A stretch of DNA of 64,000 bases from JAGQIB01 sp041393395. Lineage in GTDB: Bacteria; ARS69. The stretch spans positions 744,001 to 808,000 of the forward strand of contig JAWKKG010000004.1 in the NCBI GenBank assembly GCA_041393395.1, in the 5' to 3' direction. A model generated the notes under the pieces. It was not told the DNA's origin, did no database searches, and worked only from the letters and a program-made list of their open reading frames with translations. A program made the position numbers and the translations under genes. The first letter of the stretch is position 1; each line of letters opens with the position of its first letter. Positions 8,275 through 16,752 of the stretch are shown here, piece by piece.

Positions 8275-11200
8275 GCCCGGATTCCTGGAGCGGGTGGTCG
8301 CCCTCGGCCTGCGCAACCGGTTGCTGTTCGGCGTGCTCGCCACGCTCGCGGTGGTCGCCGGCTATCGAGCGTACCGCGACCTGCCCGTGGAGGCGTTTCC
8401 GGACGTCTCGCCGAACCTCGTGCAGGTGTTCACGGTCACCGAGGGCCTCGCCCCCGAGGAGATCGAACGCTTCGTGACCTACCCGGTGGAAGCCGCGATG
8501 ACCGGACTCCCCGGGATCCGTACGGTGCGTTCGGTGTCGAACTTCGGCCTGTCCGTCGTGAACCTGTACTTCGACGACGACATGGACCTTTACTTCGCGC
8601 GCCAGCTCGTGGGCGAGCGGCTCGCGGAGGCACGCGAGCGGATCCCCGCCGGTTTCGGCGAGCCCGAGATGGGACCGATCGCGACCGGCATGGGACTGGT
8701 CCTCTTCTACTATCTGGAGGACTCCACCGGCCGTCATTCGCTGGAGGACCTGCGGGCGATCCAGGACTGGATCGTGAAGTTCCACCTGCAGACGGTCCCC
8801 GGAGTCACCGAGGTCCTCGGCATCGGCGGGTACGAACGCCAGTTCCACGTGGTGGTCCATCCCGAGGAGCTCTCCCGCTACCGGATCACGTTGCCGGAGG
8901 TGCTGGAACGGATCCGGGCGAACAACCGAAACGTCGGCGCGCAGTTCCTCGAGCGCAACGGCGAGGAGATCGTGGTCCGCTCGGTGGGACTCGCGACGTC
9001 GCTGGACGATCTCGCCTCCATCGTCGTGAAGACGGACGACGGCCGACCGGTCACCCTGCGCGACGTGGCCGACCTCGAGATCGGCGGCGCGGTACGGCGC
9101 GGCCTGCAGACGCGGAACGGCGTCGGCGAGGTCGTGGCCGGCATGGTGGTGAAGCTGTTCGGCACGAACTCCTCGCACGTCATCGCCGACGTCGAGGCCA
9201 AGCTCGCCGAGCTGAACTCCATCCTGCCGGACGGCGTGCGCATCGTTCCCTACTACGAGCAGAAGAGCCTGGTCGCCGCCGCCGTGAGCACCGTGCGCGA
9301 CGCGCTGCTGCAGGGGATCGTGCTGGTGGCGATCGTGCTCTTCCTGTTCATGGGTGGGATCCGCCCGAGCATCGTGGTCGCGCTCGCGATCCCGTTCTCC
9401 GTGCTCACGGCCGCGCTCGCGATGCGACAGCTCGGGATCTCCGCGAACCTGATGTCGCTCGGCGGGCTCGCGATCGCGATCGGCATGATGGTGGACGGCA
9501 CGATCGTGATCGTGGAGAACGTGGATCGCCGACTCCGGATGGCCGCACCGGGCACGCCCCGTCGCGAGGTCGTCACCGATGCTTGCCGCGAAGTCGTGCG
9601 GCCGATCGTCTTCGCGATCTCGATCGTGATCCTCGTGTTCCTCCCGCTGTTCACACTGCAGGGCGTGGAGGGCAAGACGTTCCGGCCGCTGGCTCAGGCC
9701 GTGGCGCTCGCGATGGCCGGCTCGCTGGTGTTCGCGCTCGCACTGGCGCCCCTCGCGAGCGACCTGCTGCTCGCCCGGAAGCGGCGGGGCGCGGGGGCGA
9801 ACCCGGGAGACCGTCCGACCGAAGACGACGGACCGCGTCTCGAGCGCTGGCTCATTGCCGCGTACCGCCCGCTCGTGACGTTCTTCGTGCGACGTCCGGC
9901 GGCCGCCATCGTGCTCGCGCTCGGCATGTCCGCGCTCGGAGCGATGCTGCTTCCCCGCCTCGGTTCGGAGTTCACACCGAAGCTGCGCGAGGGGACGATC
10001 GCCGCGCGCGTCACCATGGCGCCGTCCATCTCGCTGGACGAGGCCCGCGAGACCACCCTGCGGATCGAGCGGCGGCTCCTGGCCCTTCCCGACATCGTGG
10101 AGGTCGTGTCCCGCGTGGGGCGCGGCGAGGTCGGCGCGCACGCCGATCCCGTCAACAACGCCGAGGTTTACGTACGACTTCGCGAAGGATCCCGGGAGTC
10201 GCAGGAGGCGATCGAGGCGCAGATCCGCGACGCCGTCGCGGACTTCCCCGGCGTGCTCGTGAATCTCACCCAGCCGATCGAGATGACGGTCGACGAGCTG
10301 CTGGAAGGCGTGCGGGCCGAGCTCGCGATCAAGATCTTCGGCGAGGACCTGGATCAGCTCCGGACGATCGCGGACGACGTCGCCGCCGTGGTGCGGGAAG
10401 TCCCGGGGGCGGCGGACGTCCAGGTCGATCAGGTCAGCGGCACCCCGCAGCTCCTGATCCGCGTCGATCGCGCCGCGATCGCACGCTGGGGCCTCGACGT
10501 GGCGGAGGTGCAGGAGATCCTGCGGGCCGCGGTCGGCGGAGAGATCGCCGGCCACGTGTTCGAGGGCGTGCGCCACTTCCCCATTCTCGTGCGCTACGAA
10601 AAGCCCACGCGCGACACGCCGGAGGCGATCCGGCGGATCCTGGTCCCCACCCCGGACCGAGGTTCGGTGCCGCTCGAGGCGCTCGTCACGATGGAAGAGA
10701 TCGTGGGACCGCGGCAGATCACGCGGGAGAACAGCCAGCGGTTCATCACGATCCAGTGCAACGTCGTGGACCGCGACATCGGGACGTTCGTGGCGGAGGC
10801 CGAAGAACGCCTCGGGGACGAGGTCGATCTGCCGGCCGGCACGCTCGTCACGTGGGGCGGACAGTTCCGCCTGCAGCAGGAGGCGAACCGTCGACTCGCG
10901 GTGGTGGTCCCCGCCACGCTGCTGCTCATCGTGTTGCTCCTGTTCGCGAGTTTCCGCAGCGCGAAGAGCGCGTCGCTCATCCTGTTGAACATCCCGCTGG
11001 CATTGGTCGGAGGGATCGCGGGGCTCGCGATCTCGGGGCAGAACCTCTCGGTGCCGGCCTCGGTCGGGTTCATCGCGCTGTTCGGGATCGCGCTCGAGAA
11101 CGGCATGGTGCTCGTCTCGAATCTCAACCAGCTCGTACGCGACGGGGCCCGGCGGGAGATCGCCGCGATCGACGGCGCGTGTCGACGTCTCCGGCCGGTG

Positions 11201-11389
11201 TTGATGACGGCGCTCACCACGGCGATCGGGCTCGTCCCCCTACTCGCCTCCCACGGCACGGGAAGCGAGGTGCAGCGACCGCTCGCGACCGTGGTCGTGG
11301 GCGGACTCGTGACGTCCACGGTGCTGACGCTGCTGGTGATTCCCGCGGTGTTCCGGTGGTTCGCGCCGGGTCGACCGACGACGGAGTAG
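8258..11389 (+). CDS. CzcA/CusA-family heavy-metal RND efflux pump
   Basis: 1043 residues, the usual size of HME-RND pumps, with 12 expected membrane segments and two large periplasmic loops. The N-terminus (LRNRLLFGVLATLAVVAGYRAYRDLPVEAFPDVSPNLV) and the loops are typical. The membrane-4 motif reads AIGMMVDGTIVIVEN (D413, E420). CzcA-type Zn/Co/Cd pumps usually have DFG before the VDG aspartate, but here it is AIG, closer to CusA-like and other HME subclasses. Metal specificity should therefore not be taken from the Czc name. The start overlaps the adaptor gene by 17 bases; an ATG six bases further on (8264) is an alternative. Transport is driven by the proton gradient. This is the last gene of the operon, convergent with the PAS kinase. 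Confidence 0.93.
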   Translation: MAMRTEPGFLERVVALGLRNRLLFGVLATLAVVAGYRAYRDLPVEAFPDVSPNLVQVFTVTEGLAPEEIERFVTYPVEAAMTGLPGIRTVRSVSNFGLSVVNLYFDDDMDLYFARQLVGERLAEARERIPAGFGEPEMGPIATGMGLVLFYYLEDSTGRHSLEDLRAIQDWIVKFHLQTVPGVTEVLGIGGYERQFHVVVHPEELSRYRITLPEVLERIRANNRNVGAQFLERNGEEIVVRSVGLATSLDDLASIVVKTDDGRPVTLRDVADLEIGGAVRRGLQTRNGVGEVVAGMVVKLFGTNSSHVIADVEAKLAELNSILPDGVRIVPYYEQKSLVAAAVSTVRDALLQGIVLVAIVLFLFMGGIRPSIVVALAIPFSVLTAALAMRQLGISANLMSLGGLAIAIGMMVDGTIVIVENVDRRLRMAAPGTPRREVVTDACREVVRPIVFAISIVILVFLPLFTLQGVEGKTFRPLAQAVALAMAGSLVFALALAPLASDLLLARKRRGAGANPGDRPTEDDGPRLERWLIAAYRPLVTFFVRRPAAAIVLALGMSALGAMLLPRLGSEFTPKLREGTIAARVTMAPSISLDEARETTLRIERRLLALPDIVEVVSRVGRGEVGAHADPVNNAEVYVRLREGSRESQEAIEAQIRDAVADFPGVLVNLTQPIEMTVDELLEGVRAELAIKIFGEDLDQLRTIADDVAAVVREVPGAADVQVDQVSGTPQLLIRVDRAAIARWGLDVAEVQEILRAAVGGEIAGHVFEGVRHFPILVRYEKPTRDTPEAIRRILVPTPDRGSVPLEALVTMEEIVGPRQITRENSQRFITIQCNVVDRDIGTFVAEAEERLGDEVDLPAGTLVTWGGQFRLQQEANRRLAVVVPATLLLIVLLLFASFRSAKSASLILLNIPLALVGGIAGLAISGQNLSVPASVGFIALFGIALENGMVLVSNLNQLVRDGARREIAAIDGACRRLRPVLMTALTTAIGLVPLLASHGTGSEVQRPLATVVVGGLVTSTVLTLLVIPAVFRWFAPGRPTTE

Positions 11390-11416
11390 GACCGTGTCGG
11401 GACGGAGCCGGCCCGC

Positions 11417-13732
11417 TCAGCCCGAGGCGAGCTGCTCCGTCCCCACCCCGGATACGGGCAAGCGCAGGATGAACGTCGTGCCCTGTCCGAGCTCGGACTC
11501 GACACGGATCGTGCCGCCGTGCCGGCGCACGACGACGTCGTGGGTGATGGTGAGGCCCTGCCCCGTACCGCGACCGACGGCCTTGGTGGTGAAGAACGGA
11601 TCGAACACCCGGTCGCGGACCTCCGGCTTCATCCCGGTGCCGGTATCTCGAACCTGAATCTCGATCTCGCCGGGTAGACTGCGGGTCGAGACCGTGATCC
11701 GGCCCTTGGCGCCGGACGTGCCGACGGCGTCCGCGATCGCGTGAGCCGCGTTCACGATCATGTTCACGATCGCCTGGTTGATCTCGCCCGGGACGCACTC
11801 GACCTGCGGCATCGAAGGATCGAGATCCAGCTCGAGCTCCGCCACGTACTTCCACTCGTTGCGGGCCACGATCGATGTCGTCTCGATCGCGTGGTTGAGA
11901 TCCGTCGCGACCTTCTCCGTGGCGGGGTGCGAGAACTCCTTCATCGCGCGGACGATGGTCCCCACCCGATCGATACCCTCGAGGGTCTGCGTGATCGCCC
12001 GCGGGATCTCCTCCTGGAGGTACTCGACGTCGGCTTCCTTCAGCGCGGCGCGGATCTCGCCTGCTGCCGGAATGGGATCTCCTCCCTCCCCGGCTCCCGC
12101 GATCTCCTCGATCCGCTCCAGACACCGGATCAAGTCACCGAACGCCGTCTGCAGGAAGTTCGTGTTGTCCCCGATGAACTGGGTGGGCGTGTTGACCTCG
12201 TGCGCGATACCGGCCGCGAGCTGGCCGATGGCTTCCAGCTTCTGCGCCTGCGCGAGCTGCGATTGCAGCAGCTTCTTCTCGGTGATGTCCTGTTTCACGG
12301 CCACGAAGTGACTGATCTGGCCGGCTTCGTCACGAACCGGCGTGATCGTGCCTTCCTCCGTGTACAACGTCCCGTCCTTCCGGCGATTGACGAACTCGCT
12401 GCGCCAGATCTCGCCGCGGCGGATCGTCGCCCAGAGATCGCGGTAGAACTCCGGGGAATGCTCTCCGGACTTCAGCACCTTCGGGTTCGCTCCGATCACT
12501 TCTTCGCGCGAGTACCCTGTGAGCACCGTGAACGCCGGATTGACCCAGGAGATGATGCCCGAGGCGTCGGTGATGACGATCGGGTATGACGTCGCCTCCA
12601 GAGCCGCGCTCAGCAGGTGGAGCCGGGCCTCCGCCGCCTTGCGATCGGAGATGTCGGCGTAGATCCCGAGGATTCCCAGGAGCTCCCCCGCGTCGTTCCG
12701 GAGCGGCACCTTGCTGGTCAGCAGGGTGACCACCGTGCCATCGCGGCGGGACTGCGGCTCCTCGAAGTTGAGGAGGTCGATTCCCCCTTCCATCACCTTC
12801 CGGTCGCCGGCGCGGTACAGATCCGCCTGCTCCGCCCAGCCCAGCTCGTAGTCGGTCTTGCCGATGATGTCCTGCGGATCCGAGAGTCCGGCCTGTCGCG
12901 CGAAGTTCGCGTTGCAGCCGAGGTAGACGCTGTCGCGGTCCTTCCAGAACACCGAGTGCGGGATGTGCTCGAGGACGTTGTCCACGATTCGCTGGCGTTC
13001 GTGCGCGCGCTTCTCCGCTTCGCGGAGTTCCGTGACGTCGCGTGCAAAGACGTAGATGACCGGCCGATCCGGAGAGGCGATCGCCGTACCGTCCATCGAG
13101 CGGTACTCGCCATCCACCCGGCGCACGCGGACCGTCCGCTGGAGGCGACCTCCTTCGGCGGCGAGCTGGGCGAGAGCGTCGCGGAACATCGCGACGTCCT
13201 CGGGATGAACCCACTCGATGAGCGGGCGATCTCGGAGTTCCTCGGCGGAGCAGCCGAGCAGCGCTTCCCAGGGTCGGTTCACGTGGCGGGCATGGCCGTC
13301 GAGACCGATGATGCCCACCAGGTCCGGCGAGATCTCGAAGAAGTGGCGATACATCGCTTCCCGCGCGATCAGGGCGCCCTCGGTCCGGTAACGGCGGGCG
13401 ATCCGCAACCGGAGCCAGGCGGGGTCGACCGGAAGGGCGACGACGTCATCCAGGGCGTCGGATCGTTCCAGCAGGGAGTCCGGAGCCTCGAGCTGCTCCC
13501 GGTCCAGCAGACCGATCAGACCGTGCAAGGTACCGAACGCTGCCGCGCGGATCGCATCGATGCGTTTGTGGAGTTCCGCCCCGGTACCGTGGACGAGAAC
13601 CACCGCGGGCTCCGCCGCGGCGAGGTACTCGGTGGCCGCTGCGGTGTCGAGGAAGACGCGCACCGGGCGGTCGAGCGCGGCAAGCACGTCCGCCCGAACC
13701 GTCGGGCTCGAGGTGAGCAGTACGAGGTCCAC
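11417..13732 (-). CDS. Multi-PAS sensor histidine kinase with degenerate receiver-like N-terminus
   Basis: 771 residues, soluble (no membrane segments). Residues 1-115 look like a receiver fold (VLLTSSPTVRADVLAAL, VVLVHGTG) but without the expected phosphoacceptor Asp, so it is probably degenerate. Three PAS domains follow: about 128-240 (FFEISPDLVGIIGLDG), 250-365 (HIPHSVFWKDRDSVYLGCN) and 378-488 (VITDASGIISWVNPAF). The dimerisation/phosphoacceptor helix has H511 in AAGIAHEVNTPTQFIGDN. The ATPase has N-box NQAIVNMIVNAAHAI, DTGTGM and GTGQGLT. No response regulator lies next to it, so it is an orphan kinase; the ligand sensed by the PAS domains is unknown. It faces the metal pump operon tail to tail, which gives no evidence that it controls it. 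Confidence 0.9.
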   Translation of the reverse strand: MDLVLLTSSPTVRADVLAALDRPVRVFLDTAAATEYLAAAEPAVVLVHGTGAELHKRIDAIRAAAFGTLHGLIGLLDREQLEAPDSLLERSDALDDVVALPVDPAWLRLRIARRYRTEGALIAREAMYRHFFEISPDLVGIIGLDGHARHVNRPWEALLGCSAEELRDRPLIEWVHPEDVAMFRDALAQLAAEGGRLQRTVRVRRVDGEYRSMDGTAIASPDRPVIYVFARDVTELREAEKRAHERQRIVDNVLEHIPHSVFWKDRDSVYLGCNANFARQAGLSDPQDIIGKTDYELGWAEQADLYRAGDRKVMEGGIDLLNFEEPQSRRDGTVVTLLTSKVPLRNDAGELLGILGIYADISDRKAAEARLHLLSAALEATSYPIVITDASGIISWVNPAFTVLTGYSREEVIGANPKVLKSGEHSPEFYRDLWATIRRGEIWRSEFVNRRKDGTLYTEEGTITPVRDEAGQISHFVAVKQDITEKKLLQSQLAQAQKLEAIGQLAAGIAHEVNTPTQFIGDNTNFLQTAFGDLIRCLERIEEIAGAGEGGDPIPAAGEIRAALKEADVEYLQEEIPRAITQTLEGIDRVGTIVRAMKEFSHPATEKVATDLNHAIETTSIVARNEWKYVAELELDLDPSMPQVECVPGEINQAIVNMIVNAAHAIADAVGTSGAKGRITVSTRSLPGEIEIQVRDTGTGMKPEVRDRVFDPFFTTKAVGRGTGQGLTITHDVVVRRHGGTIRVESELGQGTTFILRLPVSGVGTEQLASG

Positions 13733-13862
13733 CGGTTCTCCTTCCGAACGAGTGGAAGGGCCTGCTACCCGGCGTAACGGAAAGCTGGGGACGGGACTTG
13801 AGCCAGGCGCGCTCAGCTCGTATGGCGTCTCGACTCTTGTCGCGGCTCGGCTGGAATCGGGG

Positions 13863-14522
13863 CTAGCTCGTGCGCTTCAGGGCCGAGTACTCGCCGCGGG
13901 TGCGCAAGGTGAGCGTGACGGGCTTCCCGGAGCGGTTGCGCCAGAACCACCCATGGTGCCCGTCGAAGGCGGCGGTGATCGAGCCGTCCTTCCCCGGCAG
14001 GGCTCGCCCCTTTTCGTACTCCACCGACCGGCCGGCGCCGTCGCCGTGCATGTTGTAGTTGAGCCCGCCGCCGTCCGTCGTCCACGAGAACTCCGCCACG
14101 GAGCCGGCGTCCATCACGAGCTTGAACTCCACGCCCTCGTCGGGCGCGAGCTGGTGCGTGAGCTCGTCTCGCCACGTGCCTTCCGCCGCCGAGACGGCGG
14201 GTGGCGCGGAGGGTTCGTCCCCGACCGGCACGGTCGGGAGCGGCGCAGGGGACGCGGATCCGGACGTCCCGGTTGCGACGCCCGCCCCGTGAACGGACGA
14301 CGCCGCATCCGCGGCCGCCTCCCCGGCGAGCTGCGTCTTGATCTCACCCATCTGCTTCAGGCCGATCCGCGCGCCGAGCCCCGTGGGGTCGATACCGTAC
14401 TCGGCAGGGAGCACCACGACGATCAGGAGAACGGCCGCCGCGAGCGCGGCGATGGCGGTGTAGCGCAGCAACTCGGCGGAGGTCGGCGGCTCGTAGTCCG
14501 CCGGTTTCCTCACGTGGGCCAT
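13863..14522 (-). CDS. Membrane-anchored companion protein of HupE/UreJ-type gene
   Basis: 219 residues from the ATG at 14522. A cytoplasmic N-terminal tail (MAHVRKPADYEPPTSAELLR) leads into a single membrane helix (about residues 21-42, YTAIAALAAAVLLIVVVLPAEYG). After a low-complexity Ala/Ser/Pro linker there is a C-terminal domain of about 100 residues with phrases VEFKLVMDAGSVAEFSWTTDGG, GSITAAFDGHHGWFWRNRSG and VTLTLRTRGEYS. I recall this pairing, a single-pass 'transmembrane anchor protein' next to a HupE/UreJ protein, from many bacterial genomes; its biochemical role is not established. The HupE-like gene ends eight bases upstream, so both are one transcription unit. The FWRNRSGKPVTL region suggests an extracytoplasmic beta-sandwich. 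Confidence 0.75.
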   Translation of the reverse strand: MAHVRKPADYEPPTSAELLRYTAIAALAAAVLLIVVVLPAEYGIDPTGLGARIGLKQMGEIKTQLAGEAAADAASSVHGAGVATGTSGSASPAPLPTVPVGDEPSAPPAVSAAEGTWRDELTHQLAPDEGVEFKLVMDAGSVAEFSWTTDGGGLNYNMHGDGAGRSVEYEKGRALPGKDGSITAAFDGHHGWFWRNRSGKPVTLTLRTRGEYSALKRTS

Positions 14523-14530
14523 GGGACCTC

Positions 14531-15217
14531 TCAGGCGACGAAGTATCCGGTGAGCTGGTAGCCGAGCAGAACGAACCCGACCGTCATCAGCGCGACGTTC
14601 GCGGCGTACGCGTGGCGCTCGAAGCTCGCGCTCCGCCGCCAGTAGCCCAGCACGATCAACATCAGCGAAAGACCGAGGATCTGACCGATCTCCACGCCCA
14701 CGCTGAACGAAAGGAGATTCACGAGCAGGCCGTCCGCCGCGAGATCGTAGTCGAGGATCTTCGTGGCGAGACCGAGGCCGTGGAACAGTCCGAAGACGGC
14801 GGTCGCCACCTTCGTGTTCGGCTGCACGCCGAACCAGCGCCGGAACGCACCGAGGTTGTCGAGCGCCTTGTAGACCACGGAAAGGCCGATGATCGCGTCG
14901 ATCAGGTACGCGTTGACGTTCCACCCCAGGAACACACCGAGCAGCATCGTGGAGCAGTGCCCGATCGCGAACAGGCTCACGTAGATCGACACGTCCTTCA
15001 GGCGGTACAGGAAGAAGATGACGCCCAAGAGGAACGCGAGATGGTCGTACCCGGTGATCATGTGCTTGGCGCCCAGGTAGGCGAAGGCGACCGGCATCGT
15101 GCCCGAGATCTCCTGGATGTACCCCTTGTCGCCCTGCGCCACGCCGTGCGCGAGTGCGGCGCCCGCGAGCGCGGGAATCGCCACGAGTTGCAGCAGGACG
15201 CGGAGAAGGCGGTGCAT
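14531..15217 (-). CDS. HupE/UreJ family membrane protein
   Basis: 228 residues from the ATG at 15217, preceded by GGAGGAG at a spacing of five bases. A cleavable N-terminal signal-like segment (LLRVLLQLVAIPALAGAALAHG) is followed by about six membrane helices. Family-typical His-rich motifs occur inside the helices: YDHLAFLLGVIFFLY, IGHCSTMLLG and FGLFHGLGLATKI. HupE/UreJ proteins are thought to move nickel or cobalt across membranes. This member is not beside hydrogenase or urease genes, so the substrate is open. It is followed by the membrane-anchored companion gene after eight bases, and tRNA-Arg lies upstream on the same strand (66 bases between). Confidence 0.8.
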   Translation of the reverse strand: MHRLLRVLLQLVAIPALAGAALAHGVAQGDKGYIQEISGTMPVAFAYLGAKHMITGYDHLAFLLGVIFFLYRLKDVSIYVSLFAIGHCSTMLLGVFLGWNVNAYLIDAIIGLSVVYKALDNLGAFRRWFGVQPNTKVATAVFGLFHGLGLATKILDYDLAADGLLVNLLSFSVGVEIGQILGLSLMLIVLGYWRRSASFERHAYAANVALMTVGFVLLGYQLTGYFVA

Positions 15218-15282
15218 CGATCTCCTCCGTGCGGGCGGCCAAAACACCGAGCGCGGCAGCACTGGCCCGTCGAAACCGCGAG

Positions 15283-15359
15283 TGGTGCCCCCGGGGTGAC
15301 TCGAACACCCGGCACGCGGTTTAGGAAACCGCTGCTCTATCCACCTGAGCTACGGGGGC
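15283..15359 (-). tRNA. tRNA-Arg (anticodon CCT)
   Basis: Read on the minus strand, 77 bases fold as a standard cloverleaf: acceptor GCCCCCG/CGGGGGC, D arm around AGCTCAGGTGGATAGAGC, anticodon stem GCGGT/ACCGC enclosing the loop TTCCTAA (anticodon CCT, reads AGG), T arm GGGTGTTCGAGTCACCC. The discriminator A and the 3' CCA (15286-15283) are encoded in the DNA. This is the minor Arg tRNA for AGG, a rare codon in such GC-rich genomes. Confidence 0.95.
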
Positions 15360-15682
15360 GTCAAGCCATTGGCGAATCGCACGATACAGCCCCACCAGGG
15401 AGTCGGCAATCCGAAAGGGGGCATGCGGCGAAGACGCTCGAGTGTCGTGCCTCGACTCGACCACGCGTTCTCCGCGGCGAGCGAATGCTCCGTCCCGTTC
15501 TCGGGAGACACCGGCGGGTGCTGTTCGCCACCGGACCATCGCATGGCCCCTTCCGGGACCGGGTGTCGCATTGAGTCCCGAGGGTGCCGCGACCGATTCC
15601 CGCGCTCCCTCGCGAACTTGCCCGCGGCACGGGTCGCAGGTCCCGCGGGCGAATCGGCACCTGCCGGAACGAAGGGACTCCG
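15360..15682. other. Intergenic region upstream of tRNA-Arg and of the FlgD-tailed secreted protein, 323 bases
   Basis: It should contain the leftward tRNA promoter and a rightward promoter for the gene at 15683. Open frames crossing it lack ribosome-binding sites and family resemblance. I see no further RNA gene or long repeat. Confidence 0.4.
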
Positions 15683-16579
15683 ATGTCGACGCTCCGAATC
15701 GCTCTGACCCTGATACTCCTGTCCGCCTCGGCCGTCCGAGTGTCGGCCGCCCCCGTACCCGGCCTCTTTCCGACCGGCGTGGACGACTTCTCCGCGGTGC
15801 TGCCCGCCAGTGCCGCGGACCCGCACTACGCGCTGATCTCCAGCGCCGATCCGTCCTACCCCGGCCCCGACGCTCTCGTTGCCGCCCTGATCCCCACGGG
15901 TTACTGGCTCGCGAACGACGGCACCTCGCAGTGGATCGCCCCGAACGACGACGAGAACTTCCCCGCGCTCGGGACTCCTCATCCCGGCGGCGACTACGTG
16001 TACCGGATCTCGTTCGACCTCGCCGGCCTCGATCCCGCCACCGTCACGATCTCGGGAACGTGGGGCGTGGACAACTCCGGTTCCATCCTGTTGAACGGCG
16101 CCGCCACCGGGATCGGCGGGGCGACGTACAGCCAGCTCGCGCCGTTCACGATCACGAGCGGCTTCGTCGCCGGCGTGAATCACCTGGACTTCGTGGTCCA
16201 GAACTTCGCCGCGTCGGGGAGCAACCCCACCGGCCTGCGCGTGGGGACCCTCAGCGGTACGGGTGACCCGATCGTCGGAGTGAAGGCCGGAATCGCAAGA
16301 GATGGCTTCCGGCTGGCTCCGCCCTTTCCCAATCCCATGCACGGCGAGTCGCGTTTCGCCTACTCGCTGACCCGCTCCGGTCAGGTGCGGCTCGTGCTGC
16401 GCGACGTGGCGGGGCGCACCATCCGCACGCTGGTCGAGGGCGAGCAGCCGGCCGGCCGCCACGAGACCGACTGGGACGGCCGCGCGACGGACGGCACGAC
16501 GGCGCCGGCGGGTGTCTACTTCGTGGAGCTGGAGGCCGAAGGTCATCAGACGGCCCGTCGGATCACCCTGATCCGGTGA
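15683..16579 (+). CDS. Secreted protein with FlgD-like C-terminal module
   Basis: 298 residues from the ATG at 15683, with GAAGGGA about six bases upstream and an immediate signal peptide (STLRIALTLILLSASAVRVSA). The central part, about residues 20-190, is a beta-sandwich-like domain with phrases such as WIAPNDDENFPALGTPHPGG, FDLAGLDPATVTISGTWGVD and HLDFVVQNF. It resembles extracellular carbohydrate-binding-like domains that are widespread in secreted bacterial proteins, without a specific family I can name. The C-terminal 85 residues carry the shared module: FRLAPPFPNPMHGESRFAY, VAGRTIRTLVEG, WDGRATDGT, AGVYFVELEAEG and a terminal RRITLIR. The product is probably surface-attached or secreted. 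Function unknown. Confidence 0.75.
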   Translation: MSTLRIALTLILLSASAVRVSAAPVPGLFPTGVDDFSAVLPASAADPHYALISSADPSYPGPDALVAALIPTGYWLANDGTSQWIAPNDDENFPALGTPHPGGDYVYRISFDLAGLDPATVTISGTWGVDNSGSILLNGAATGIGGATYSQLAPFTITSGFVAGVNHLDFVVQNFAASGSNPTGLRVGTLSGTGDPIVGVKAGIARDGFRLAPPFPNPMHGESRFAYSLTRSGQVRLVLRDVAGRTIRTLVEGEQPAGRHETDWDGRATDGTTAPAGVYFVELEAEGHQTARRITLIR

Positions 16580-16752
16580 CCGGTCCTGTGCAAGGAACGG
16601 GGCTTCGATCCCCGGCGCATCGGATCGTTGGACCCGAGGCGGGGCGGGCGTCGCGGCACCGGGTCGGCCGGCGCCAGCGATCGGCTTGGCCCTTTTCGCG
16701 ATCGGATCCCGTAGACTCCCGCAGAGGCCGCTTCCCCGAACCGGAGTTCCCG

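Noticed and set aside
8225..10576. 783-codon leftward frame opposite the RND pump gene
   Set aside because: Arg/His/Asp-rich composition and complete overlap with a strongly supported gene.
15321..15539. 72-codon leftward frame whose product ends APVAQVDRAAVS
   Set aside because: This ending is the well-known translation of a tRNA gene. The frame runs into tRNA-Arg and has no other support.
16559..16575. CGGATCA-CCC-TGATCCG hairpin at the end of the FlgD-tailed gene
   Set aside because: It lies within the coding sequence just before the stop and has only seven base pairs with a three-base loop; more likely chance than a terminator.
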